A stretch of 22,137 nucleotides of DNA, from positions 1-22,137 of the forward strand of contig DASVQK010000021.1 of assembly GCA_036389105.1 (NCBI GenBank). The letters are read 5' to 3'. Below, piece after piece: positions 14,305 to 21,959 of this stretch; the first letter of the stretch is position 1, and every line of letters starts with the position of its first letter. The notes beneath the pieces were generated by a model. The model saw only the letters and a program-made list of their open reading frames with translations. It had not been told where the DNA came from and searched no databases. Origin of the DNA: AC-37 sp036389105. Its GTDB lineage: Bacteria > Actinomycetota > Thermoleophilia > Solirubrobacterales > Thermoleophilaceae. Both the position numbers and the translations under genes were made by a program.

Positions 14305-15441
14305 GTGACCAGATCGACGCGCGCCATCGCCGCGGCCGCCGCCGCCCTCCTCCTCCTGATCGCGCCCGCGAGCGAGGCCGCGAAGCGCAAGGTCCCGCGC
14401 GGGTTCTTCGGCGTCAACTACGCCGGGCAGATCGAGAACGCGCCCACGCAGCTCCAGGCGGAGCAGTGGGACCGGCTGGACCGGGCGGGAGTGGAGTCGG
14501 CGCGGATCCTGTTCAACTGGGAGATCGCGAACTACGTGCGCTCGGACCCGATCGACTGGCGGTTCATGGACAGCGACGTCCGCTTCGCGTCGGAGCACCG
14601 GATCGAGGTCCTGCCGGTGGTGATGTACGCACCCCCGTGGGCCAAGCGCTACCGGGGATGGGACGGCTCGCCGCCCAAGCGCGTCTCGGACTACACGGCG
14701 TTCCTCAAGAAGGCCATCCGGCGCTACGGACCGCACGGGGTGTTCTGGCGGGAGCACCCGGACATCCCGAAGCGGCCTCTGCGCCGCTGGCAGATCTGGA
14801 ACGAGGTCGACCTCCAGTTCCAGTGGTACCGCCGGGAGGACACCTGGCAGCCCAAGCACGCCGCGGCCTACGGGAAGCTCCTGCGCGCGGCGTACAGGAC
14901 CGTCCACAAGGCCGACCCGGGCGCCAAGGTCCTCTCGGCGTCGCTCGCGATCGACTCGTGGATCGTGCTCGAGAAGCTGTACCGCAACGGCGGGATCCGC
15001 GGCTACTTCGACATCGCCGGCGTGCAGGTGGAGGCGGGCGACTGGCGCTTCCTGCCGACGGTGCTGCGGCGCTTCCGCGCGGTGCTCGACCGCCACGGCG
15101 CCGGACGCGTACCGATGTGGGGCACGGAGTTCGGCTGGCCGGCGTCCGACGGCCGGACGCCCACGCCCTCCTACACGTTCGGCTACATGACCGGCTACAC
15201 CACCGACGACGACGGGATGGCCTCGCGGCTCACGAACGGCTACAACCTGCTGGCCAAGCGCTCGCTGCGCCGCGAGCTTCGCCTGGAACGGCTGATGTGG
15301 TTCACCGCCGTATCGCCGTACTCGGGCTCGTTCGAGTACGACTACTCCGGCCTGCTCTGGCACCACGGCGACATCGTCGAGCCGAAGCCGGCGTACGAGG
15401 CGTACGCGCAGACGGCGCGCCGCCACGAGGGCCGCCGGTAG
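14305..15441 (+). CDS. Secreted clan GH-A glycosidase (GH39/PslG-like)
   Basis: 378 residues from GTG 14305. The signal peptide (TRAIAAAAAALLLLIAPASE, cut near SEAA) sends it out of the cell. The mature protein has the TIM-barrel pattern of clan GH-A hydrolases: GFFGVNYAGQ at the first strand, VESARILFNWE, VLPVVMYAPPW, the acid/base site QIWNEVD (Glu 167) and the nucleophile site WGTEFGW (Glu 275), 108 residues apart. LMWFTAVSPY and YDYSGLLW end the barrel. It probably cuts beta-linked glycans, and its place among polysaccharide synthesis genes recalls PslG, a GH39-like enzyme acting on the exopolysaccharide its own cluster makes. WNEVD replaces the more common WNEPN/WNEPD. The substrate is unknown. 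It ends 2 bases from the convergent GT2 gene. Confidence 0.85.
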   Translation: MTRSTRAIAAAAAALLLLIAPASEAAKRKVPRGFFGVNYAGQIENAPTQLQAEQWDRLDRAGVESARILFNWEIANYVRSDPIDWRFMDSDVRFASEHRIEVLPVVMYAPPWAKRYRGWDGSPPKRVSDYTAFLKKAIRRYGPHGVFWREHPDIPKRPLRRWQIWNEVDLQFQWYRREDTWQPKHAAAYGKLLRAAYRTVHKADPGAKVLSASLAIDSWIVLEKLYRNGGIRGYFDIAGVQVEAGDWRFLPTVLRRFRAVLDRHGAGRVPMWGTEFGWPASDGRTPTPSYTFGYMTGYTTDDDGMASRLTNGYNLLAKRSLRRELRLERLMWFTAVSPYSGSFEYDYSGLLWHHGDIVEPKPAYEAYAQTARRHEGRR

Positions 15442-15443
15442 CG

Positions 15444-16361
15444 CTACACCAGGCTGCGTCGCGCGACGGCGCTGCGCGCGACCGCGACCGCCAGCTTCAG
15501 GCCGATCGCGCCGTAGATCGCGCCGTCCAGGAGCGGATGCCTGCCGGCGTAGAACTTCCGGTAGAAGCGCCCCATCGAGCGGTGGAACGCGACGGTTTGA
15601 CGGAGCCCGCGGTGGCGCGCGCTGCGGCGCTCGGTGACGGTGGTCCCGCCCTTGACGTGCAGGATCGTGACCCGCCCGTCGTAGAAGACCTTCCAGCCCT
15701 CGCGGTGAAAGCGGTAGCACCAGTCGAGGTCGTCCATGAACAGCCAGTAGCCCTCGTCCAGCAGGCCCACGTCGAGCATCGCCTGGCGGCGGACGAGCAT
15801 GAACGCGCCGTTCAGTGAGTCGACGGGCCCGTGGTCGTGCTCGCCCAGCTCGGGCGCCCTGTACTGCGACAGCCAGGCCGGCGCCCGGCTCGAGCGCCCG
15901 ACGCGCAGGAAGTGGGCCAGGGCCCCGAGGGGAGTCGGGAACGACCGCTTTGCCGCGTGGTCGAAGGTGCCGTCGCGCATCACCAGGCGGCAGCCGGACA
16001 TGCCCACGTCGGGCCGCTCCTCCATCAGGGCGATCATGTGGTCGAGCACGCCCTCGTCCACCTCGGTGTCGGGATTCAGGACCAGCACGTAGGGCGCCCT
16101 GGCCTGCCTGAGCGCGACGTTGTTGGCCACGCAGAAGCCGGCGTTGTACGAGAGCGGCTCGAGCCTGACCCACGGGAACTCGCGGCGCACCATGTCGGGC
16201 GCGCCGTCGGCGCTGGCGTTGTCCACGACCCACACCTCCATGGCCCCGCAGGTCGGTCGGTGGCGGTCCAGGGACTCGAGGCAGGCCCGCAGAAGGTCGC
16301 GTCCGCCGGTCGAATTGACCACGACGACCTCGAGCAGCGGCGTATCCCTGACGCTTTGCAC
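15444..16361 (-). CDS. GT2 glycosyltransferase, WbbL rhamnosyltransferase-like
   Basis: 305 residues. Family 2 glycosyltransferases move a sugar from a nucleotide donor to a lipid-linked acceptor at the inner face of the membrane. Seen are the nucleotide-site VVDNASADGA (45-54), YNAGFCVANN, the metal-site LVLNPDTEV (93-101), the acceptor-side NGAFMLVRR (184-192) and MDDLDWCYR (209-217), which together match the WbbL subgroup. With rfbC and rfbD nearby, dTDP-rhamnose is a likely donor, though not proven. A C-terminal hydrophobic helix (LDGAIYGAIGLKLAVAVARS) may sit at the membrane. The start is GTG 16361; the divergent GT2 starts only 18 bases away. Confidence 0.9.
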   Translation of the reverse strand: MQSVRDTPLLEVVVVNSTGGRDLLRACLESLDRHRPTCGAMEVWVVDNASADGAPDMVRREFPWVRLEPLSYNAGFCVANNVALRQARAPYVLVLNPDTEVDEGVLDHMIALMEERPDVGMSGCRLVMRDGTFDHAAKRSFPTPLGALAHFLRVGRSSRAPAWLSQYRAPELGEHDHGPVDSLNGAFMLVRRQAMLDVGLLDEGYWLFMDDLDWCYRFHREGWKVFYDGRVTILHVKGGTTVTERRSARHRGLRQTVAFHRSMGRFYRKFYAGRHPLLDGAIYGAIGLKLAVAVARSAVARRSLV

Positions 16362-16371
16362 GTGTTATGGC

Positions 16372-16381
16372 AGCGTACGAT
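16372..16381. promoter_or_regulatory. Overlapping divergent -10 elements between two GT2 genes
   Basis: The plus strand reads TACGAT at 16376-16381 and the minus strand reads TACGCT at 16377-16372; the two share the TA of a CGTACG palindrome. Each lies about 10 bases before a start codon (ATG 16392 on plus, GTG 16361 on minus), suggesting leaderless divergent transcripts. Confidence 0.3.
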
Positions 16382-17417
16382 GAGCCCCCGAATGCCCGCC
16401 CCCCGCATCTCCGCGATCGTGGTCAACTACCGCCGGGCGGAGATGACCCGCGACTGCCTCCAGGCCCTCGAGGAGGCTCTTGCCCGGCTGGACGGGGAGT
16501 CCGAGATCGTGGTGGTGGACAACGGCTCGGGCGACGGCTCCGCCGAGCTGATCCGCGATGCCGTGCCGGACGCCGCCGTCCACGAGCTGCCCGAGAACCT
16601 GGGCTTCCCGACCGGCGCGTCGGAGGGGATACGCCGCTCCACGGGCGACTGGGTGATGCTGGTGAACAACGACGTGATCGTCGAGCCGGATGCCGTGGCG
16701 GAGCTCTTGGCCGCCGGTGAGAGCGCGCCCGACGTGGGATCCGTGGCCGCCCAGATGCGGTTCGCCGACGACCCGGGCACGATCAACTCGGCGGGCATCG
16801 GGGTGGACCGGCTCGGGATCGCCTTCGACCGCCTGCTCGGCGCGCCCGTCGCGGCCAGCGAGGAGCGGCCGGTGGAGGTGTTCGGGGCGTCGGGCGGCGC
16901 GGCCCTGCACCGCCGGGCGATGCTCCACCAGGTCGGCGGCATGGACGAGACCTACTTCTTCGCCCTCGACGACGCCGACCTGGCCTGGCGTGCGCGGATG
17001 CGCGGCTGGCGCTGCCTGTACGCGCCGGCGGCTGTCGTGCACCACCGGCACGGCGCCACGACGGCCCACGGCTCCGACCTGAAGTACTTCCACGTGGGCC
17101 TGAACCGCGTCCGCACCCTGGCCAAGAACGCCGACGCCCGGCAGCTGGCCCGCTACGGGGCGGCGATCGCCGCCTACGACCTGGGCTACGTCGCGTACGC
17201 CTGCGTGACGGACCGGACGCTGGCTCCAGTGCGCGGACGCCTCCGGGGGCTGCGCGAGTGGCGCGCGTACCGCCAGACGGGCGCGGCCGGGCGCCGGCCC
17301 GTCGAGCTCCTGCCGGTGCGGGGGCTGCGCGCCGCCCTGGAGCGGCGCGGCGTGTGGGAGCGGCACTCCGCCGCTCCGCCGGCCGATTCCGCACGGCAGC
17401 CGATGTGCGTTCGCTAG
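16380..17417 (+). CDS. GT2 glycosyltransferase (WbbL-like)
   Basis: 345 residues from ATG 16380; ATG 16392 (MPAPRIS) is equally possible and fits a leaderless promoter better. Motifs are VVVDNGSGDGSAELI (44-58), ENLGFPTGASEGI, MLVNNDVIVEPDA (93-105) as the metal/donor site, GASGGAALHRR (169-179) and FFALDDADLAWRARMRG (193-209), the usual GT2 set. The C-terminal ~120 residues include a short helix-rich segment (RYGAAIAAYDLGYVAYACV) and an Arg-rich tail. It is a cytoplasmic, membrane-associated sugar transferase of the polysaccharide cluster; donor and linkage are unknown. It is related to the divergent GT2 but clearly not a recent duplicate. The following GT4 gene starts 13 bases inside its end, so the two form an operon. 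Confidence 0.9.
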   Translation: MSPRMPAPRISAIVVNYRRAEMTRDCLQALEEALARLDGESEIVVVDNGSGDGSAELIRDAVPDAAVHELPENLGFPTGASEGIRRSTGDWVMLVNNDVIVEPDAVAELLAAGESAPDVGSVAAQMRFADDPGTINSAGIGVDRLGIAFDRLLGAPVAASEERPVEVFGASGGAALHRRAMLHQVGGMDETYFFALDDADLAWRARMRGWRCLYAPAAVVHHRHGATTAHGSDLKYFHVGLNRVRTLAKNADARQLARYGAAIAAYDLGYVAYACVTDRTLAPVRGRLRGLREWRAYRQTGAAGRRPVELLPVRGLRAALERRGVWERHSAAPPADSARQPMCVR

Positions 17418-18604
17418 CGGTCTTCCACCTCGGCGGCGTCGGCGGGCCGCACCGCTCGCTGGTCCAGGCGTTGAGCTGGCTGCACGACCGGGGGACCCTC
17501 GAGATCATCGTGCCGGAGGAGGGGCCGACGGCGCGCGAGTATGCCCCGCTCGGGGCGGTGACGGTTGCCGATTACTCGGCGCTCACATACGCCCGCGGCC
17601 TCCGCGGGGGGCTCGGCATGACCCGGGAGCTGGCACGCGACGTCCGGATGTTCCGCCGCGAGCTGCGGCAGCGGCGGCCCGACGTGGTCGTGGCGGTGAC
17701 GACCGTGCTGCCCGCCGTCCTGATCGCCGCGCGGCTCGAGCGCGTGCCGAGCGTCGTGTACGCGGCGGAGGTCTACGGCCAGGACTGGAAGCGCGCGCCG
17801 CTCCTGCGCGTATGGGGAGCGGGCCTGGCCGGCATGACCGCCGCCCTGGCCGGCGCGCTGGTTTGCTGCTCCCAGACTGTGGCGGACCAGTTCCCGCGGC
17901 GGCGCGGAAGGTCGCTCACGATCGCATATCCGCCTATCGGCGCCGAGTACGCGGACGGCGACAGGGCGCGCGGGCGCGGGCGCTACGGGGTGGAGGAAGC
18001 CGACCCCTGCCTGCTGGTGGTGGGCAGCCTCAGCCGCGGCCGCGGGCAGGACGTCGCAATCGAGGCCCTGGCACGGCTGCGCCCGCGCTTCCCCGGCGCG
18101 CGCCTACTGGTGCTGGGAGCACCGCACCCGCGCCAGGTCGACCTCGCGTTCGCGGAGGAGCTCGAGCGGTTGACCGGCGAGCTCGGCGTGGCGGACGCCG
18201 TGGTGTTCGCGGGTGTGGCCGACGAGATGGCCGACGCCTACGCCGCCGCCGACGTCGTGCTCAATCCGGCGCGGTTCGCCGAGCCGTTCGGCAGGGTCGC
18301 GCCGGAGGCGCTCGCCGCCGGTCGTCCGGTGGTGGCGAGCCGCGTGGGCGCCCTGCCCGAGGTGATTCGCGACGAGGTGGAGGGCCTCCTCGTGCCGCCG
18401 GACGACGCGGACGCTCTGGCGAAAGCGGTCGCGCGACTGGTGGACGACCGGGCCTTCGCGGAGTCCCTCGTCGAGAGCGGCCGGCGGATGGTTCGGGAGC
18501 GTTTCGGGTACGAGCAGGACCTGGCGGCGTGGACCGAGGCGTTCGAGTCGGTCGTGCCCGGTCAGAAGGCGCCGCGGCCGCTGAAGACGGCCGCGAACGT
18601 CTGA
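17405..18604 (+). CDS. GT4-family glycosyltransferase
   Basis: 399 residues from GTG 17405, overlapping the upstream GT2 by 13 bases. It has a GT-B fold: the N-terminal domain begins SLAVFHLGGVGGPHRSLVQA with the Gly-rich acceptor loop; the C-terminal domain has CLLVVGSLSRGRGQDVAIEA (202-221), RLLVLGAPHPRQ, and the donor-phosphate motif E-x7-E in FAEPFGRVAPEAL (Glu 293, Glu 301), then GRPVVASRVGALPEVI and EGLLVPPDDADAL. These enzymes retain the anomeric configuration and build polysaccharide or teichoic chains at the inner membrane face. Donor and acceptor cannot be told. The frame extends upstream to 17258, but that part lies inside the GT2 gene and is an Arg/Ala/Pro-rich shadow. Its 3' end overlaps the convergent sugar transferase gene by 43 bases. 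Confidence 0.9.
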   Translation: MRSLAVFHLGGVGGPHRSLVQALSWLHDRGTLEIIVPEEGPTAREYAPLGAVTVADYSALTYARGLRGGLGMTRELARDVRMFRRELRQRRPDVVVAVTTVLPAVLIAARLERVPSVVYAAEVYGQDWKRAPLLRVWGAGLAGMTAALAGALVCCSQTVADQFPRRRGRSLTIAYPPIGAEYADGDRARGRGRYGVEEADPCLLVVGSLSRGRGQDVAIEALARLRPRFPGARLLVLGAPHPRQVDLAFAEELERLTGELGVADAVVFAGVADEMADAYAAADVVLNPARFAEPFGRVAPEALAAGRPVVASRVGALPEVIRDEVEGLLVPPDDADALAKAVARLVDDRAFAESLVESGRRMVRERFGYEQDLAAWTEAFESVVPGQKAPRPLKTAANV

Positions 18605-20019
18605 AACAGGATCTCGACGTCCTTTCGGAGCGAGTAGTTCTCGACGTACTCGCGCTCCACGGACAGGCGCTCCTGGAAGCTCAGCTCGCCGCGGCCGTGG
18701 ACCTGCATCGGGCCCGTCATCCCGGGTCTCATCTCGAGCCTGAACTCGTAGGCCTCGCCGTAGCGCTCGACCAGCCACACCTCCTCCGGGCGCGGCCCCA
18801 CAAGGCTCATCTCGCCCTTCAGCACGTTCACGAGCTGCGGCAACTCGTCGAGGCTCGCGCGCCTGAGGAAGCGACCGACACGGGTCACCCGCGGGTCCTC
18901 GCGCAGCTTCCGCTGCGGCTCCGCGCCTCCGTTGGCCGCCATGAGCTCCCGGGCGCGCTCCGGCGCGTCGACGGTCATGGTCCGGTACTTGAGCATCTGA
19001 AACGGGGCTCCGTCGCGGCCCGCGCGCCGCTGGCGGAACAGCGCGGGTCCCGGAGAGTCGAGCCGCACGGCGAGCGCGACCAGGAGCATCCAGGGAGCCA
19101 GGAGGACCAGCGCAAGGCTCGCGCCGGCCACGTCCATCGTCCGCTTGAGCAGTTGCGTCGACCGCGACGGGTCCCAGGTGCGGAACTCGATCAGCGGGAG
19201 CTCGGCCAGGTGGTTCAGGTCCACCGCGGTGCCGAGCATCGCCCGCAGGGGAGGCGCCACGCTGAGCTTCACCCCCATCGAGCGGCACCCCGAGACCACG
19301 CGCGAGAGCGTGTCCTCATCGAGGTCGTGCAACGCGACGATCACGCGCTCGATGCCCTCCATCCTGACCACCTCCTCCCAGGCGTCGAGCCCCACGCGCC
19401 GGTCGCCGTCCGAGCCGCCGTCGGCCGGCGACTCGCCGACGAGGCCCATCTGCCCCACCAGGGTGAGGTGGTGGCCCGACTCCAGCACGAGCTTGCGGGC
19501 GAACGCCTCCGCCAGCGTGCCCGACCCGACGATCAGGCCGCGCTCCGGCGGTACGAGACGCCGCCAGAGCGCCCGTGCGGCGGCGCGGAGCGTGAACGCC
19601 GACGCGAAGGCCGTGGCCGCCATCGTCAGGCCGCCGGGCACCGACAGGAGCTCGCCCTCGACGGACATCATCACCACGGCCGTGCCGCCCGCGGAGAACG
19701 CCGCCCAGTGGGCCAGCGCCGATCCCTCGTTGAGCGTGGTGTGCCGCAGCCGGATGTGGTCGCGGTCGTAGAGGCCGCGTAGCTTCGCCAGCAGGAGCCA
19801 GACCGGGGCCAGGGAGATGACCCAGAGCGCGGTGGCCGTGCGGCCGTTCTCGATCAGGCTTGTGACGAGCCCCGAGATCACGACCGCCACGAGATCCGCG
19901 CCCGCGAGCATGCGCCGGCGCAGCGCGTCCTTCCAGAATCCGTGCGCGGGCGCGTCGTGCCGCGGGCGAGCCTCGTCGGCTGCCCTCTCGAGATGAGCGA
20001 TTCCCTCCCCCGGACCCAA
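18562..20019 (-). CDS. Polyprenyl-phosphate sugar-1-phosphate transferase (WbaP/WcaJ/EpsE family)
   Basis: 485 residues from TTG 20019. It moves a sugar-1-phosphate onto undecaprenyl phosphate, the priming step of exopolysaccharide or O-antigen synthesis, in the inner membrane. The N-terminal part has about four membrane segments (from LAGADLVAVVISGLVTSLI at ~38 to ~150), then a Rossmann-like domain (GLIVGSGTLAEAFARKLV, ~161-178; VIVALHDLDEDTL). The catalytic bacterial sugar transferase domain covers ~291-485: KRTMDVAGASLALVLLAPW, a membrane hairpin, SPGPALFRQRRAGRDG, QMLKYRTM, LDELPQLVNVLKGEMSLVGP and EMRPGMTGPMQV. Translation probably starts at TTG 20019, 23 bases after the upstream gene's stop; ATG 19911 would cut into the first membrane segment. 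The much longer open frame upstream is a shadow of the O-antigen ligase gene. The initial sugar (Gal, Glc or other) is not known. Confidence 0.92.
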   Translation of the reverse strand: MGPGEGIAHLERAADEARPRHDAPAHGFWKDALRRRMLAGADLVAVVISGLVTSLIENGRTATALWVISLAPVWLLLAKLRGLYDRDHIRLRHTTLNEGSALAHWAAFSAGGTAVVMMSVEGELLSVPGGLTMAATAFASAFTLRAAARALWRRLVPPERGLIVGSGTLAEAFARKLVLESGHHLTLVGQMGLVGESPADGGSDGDRRVGLDAWEEVVRMEGIERVIVALHDLDEDTLSRVVSGCRSMGVKLSVAPPLRAMLGTAVDLNHLAELPLIEFRTWDPSRSTQLLKRTMDVAGASLALVLLAPWMLLVALAVRLDSPGPALFRQRRAGRDGAPFQMLKYRTMTVDAPERARELMAANGGAEPQRKLREDPRVTRVGRFLRRASLDELPQLVNVLKGEMSLVGPRPEEVWLVERYGEAYEFRLEMRPGMTGPMQVHGRGELSFQERLSVEREYVENYSLRKDVEILFQTFAAVFSGRGAF

Positions 20020-20042
20020 GGGACGACAGCCTAACGAGCCCG

Positions 20043-21959
20043 TCAGGGAGGAGTGGACGTTATGAGCGGTGAGCGTGGATTGAGCGTCCGCAGGCGGCGC
20101 AGGGCGCGCCGGGCGTCGCGGATGTCGCCGAGCCTGGTCGCGACCCGGGTCTCCACGAGCCAGGTCTCCCAGGACTCCGGGTCCCGGTCCAGGGCCTCGC
20201 GCAGTGCCCGCCGCGAGCCCCTTAGGTCGCCGCCGCGCTCGCGCACGAGCGCGAGCTGGAGCCACGGCGCCGCGGCCCATGGCTCGACCGCCGCGGCCTC
20301 CCGCGCGTCCGTGGCGGCCGCGCCCAGGTCGCCCCGGCGCACGGCGGCCCGGCTGTCGCCCAGCTTCGTCTCGCTGACCAGGAGGATCGCGCTGGCGAGA
20401 ACGGCCACGACGCCGACGGCGGCGAAGGCGACGCCGACGGCCCGCCTCGGCCGCGGTGCCGGCACGGGCGCGTCGGCGCGCAGCGCGGGACCCGCCAGGA
20501 CCCCCGCCGCCACCACCACCGGCGCGAACGCGGCGGGCAGCTGCCAGGTCCAGTCGATCGCCGCCGACGCCGTTCCGGCCGCGAGCGACGCGAGCGCGAC
20601 CCCCGCCGGGCCGGCCAGGCCGGCGGGCGCGCGCGATCTCGCGTAGAAGGCCGGTCCGAGGAACGCGAACAGCGCCAGCAGGCCGAGCAGGCCGAGCTCG
20701 GCCAGGACCTCGACGAAGAGCGAGTGCGCGTTGCGGATGAAGTACGGCAGCGAGCCCTCGCGCGCCCACCAGGCCTCGTAGCCCCCGGCTCCGATGCCAC
20801 GCACCGGCTCGGCCTCGAACGCGTCCACGCCGGCCGACCAGAACTGGTAGCGGCCGTTCCCCTCGCCGCTCGCAAGGTGGCGCGCCACGAACCCGCGCTC
20901 CGGCCCGGGCAGGACGGGCGCCTTCTTGAAGTCGTCGACCCGGCGGCCCGGATCCGCGGCCACCGTGCCCGCGGCGACCGCGACCAGGGCGGCGGCCAGC
21001 GCGACGGCGGCGGCGACGCGCGGCACCCGTAGGCGCTCGAGGGAGCCGTCCACGGCGTACCGGACCGCGCCGGACACCACCACGAGCACCACCGCCGCGG
21101 CGAGCATCTCGTGCCCTTGCGAGGCGGCGCCGGCCGCGTCGGTCCGGCCGTCCACGAAGGCGTCCCGCGCGTTCGCGAGCGCGATCGCCGCGGCGGCCGA
21201 GGCGCCGCCCAGCGCCAGGCCAGCGAGCACGCGGGCGCGGGCCGGGGCGGCGATCAGCAGCACGACCAACCCGACGGCCAGGGCCACCACCCCGCCGCGC
21301 GAGGAGGTGAGGAAGAGCGCGAGGGCCGGCAGCGGCAGCGCCCCGACCGCGGCCGCGCGGCCCGCGCGCGTTCGAGCGTGCGCGCCGAGCCCGGCCAGGG
21401 CGACGCACGCCAGGCCCATCGCGGCGCCCAGCCCGTTCCAGTAGTTGAGCGGGTAGCTGAGCCGTGTGCGCACGGAGGGGAGCAGTCGCGCCAGGTCCTG
21501 CTCCGGGAACAGCGACGGCTGCATCCGGCTGCCGAGAGCCAGGACGGCGACCGCCGTGAGGCCGATCGCCAGTCCGCCGAGCCACAGCCGCGCGCTTCCT
21601 GCCGGCGACGCCAGGACCACCAGGGCGAACAGGCCGAGATAGCCCGCGGCGCGAACGGCCTCGGCGAACGCCGCGCCGTCGTCGCTCGCCCAGCCGATCG
21701 AGAGTCCGGAGAGCAACGCCAGCGCCAGCAGGCCGCCGCCGGCCGCCAGTGCGACGCCGGGAACGCGCGCCCGGGGCCAGACGCGCGCGGCCAGACCCAC
21801 GAGCACGGTCCACCACAGGAGCAGCGCGGCGCCGGCGCGGAACTGCGCCCCGAAGCCGCCGCCCGGCAGCGCGACCGCGACGCAACCCGCCGCTACTGCG
21901 ACCGGGATAAGGTGTTGTCGTAGAGGCGCATGGCTCTCGACGGTTCCCACCCCCGGCAT
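20043..21959 (-). CDS. O-antigen ligase/polymerase (WaaL/Wzy-like) with C-terminal TPR-like region
   Basis: 638 residues, an integral membrane protein with about 12 hydrophobic segments. Family hallmarks are the FLTSSRGGVVALAVG segment (216-230), the periplasmic-loop pattern RYQFWSAGVDAFEAEPVRGI and GAGGYE (370-395), and IRNAHSLFVEVLAELGLLGL (408-427) with the His essential in ligases. Such proteins ligate or polymerise lipid-linked oligosaccharides on the outer side of the membrane. Residues ~555-630 (AAVRRGDLGAAATDAREAAA, then ALVRERGGDLRGSRRALREA and GDIRDARRALRRLRTLNP) form about two to three TPR-like helical pairs after the last membrane segment, as in a subset of the family. ATG 21959 or GTG 21950 can start it; both overlap the divergent gene at 21930. 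The sugar transferase follows in the same operon. Confidence 0.88.
   Translation of the reverse strand: MPGVGTVESHAPLRQHLIPVAVAAGCVAVALPGGGFGAQFRAGAALLLWWTVLVGLAARVWPRARVPGVALAAGGGLLALALLSGLSIGWASDDGAAFAEAVRAAGYLGLFALVVLASPAGSARLWLGGLAIGLTAVAVLALGSRMQPSLFPEQDLARLLPSVRTRLSYPLNYWNGLGAAMGLACVALAGLGAHARTRAGRAAAVGALPLPALALFLTSSRGGVVALAVGLVVLLIAAPARARVLAGLALGGASAAAAIALANARDAFVDGRTDAAGAASQGHEMLAAAVVLVVVSGAVRYAVDGSLERLRVPRVAAAVALAAALVAVAAGTVAADPGRRVDDFKKAPVLPGPERGFVARHLASGEGNGRYQFWSAGVDAFEAEPVRGIGAGGYEAWWAREGSLPYFIRNAHSLFVEVLAELGLLGLLALFAFLGPAFYARSRAPAGLAGPAGVALASLAAGTASAAIDWTWQLPAAFAPVVVAAGVLAGPALRADAPVPAPRPRRAVGVAFAAVGVVAVLASAILLVSETKLGDSRAAVRRGDLGAAATDAREAAAVEPWAAAPWLQLALVRERGGDLRGSRRALREALDRDPESWETWLVETRVATRLGDIRDARRALRRLRTLNPRSPLITSTPP
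21908..21913 (+). promoter_or_regulatory. Candidate -10 (TAAGGT) for the gene at 21930
   Basis: TAAGGT lies 16 bases before ATG 21930, leaving a ~10-base leader that carries GAGG just upstream of the ATG. The element lies inside the ligase coding region on the other strand. Confidence 0.25.

Noticed and set aside
17812..19782. 656-residue plus frame across the GT4 end and opposite the sugar transferase
   Set aside because: It is out of frame with GT4 and antisense to the transferase; composition is shadow-like.
20020..21885. Upstream extension of the sugar transferase frame to 21885 (1107 residues)
   Set aside because: The added part is an Arg/Gly-rich shadow within the O-antigen ligase gene; the family N-terminus fits a start at 20019.
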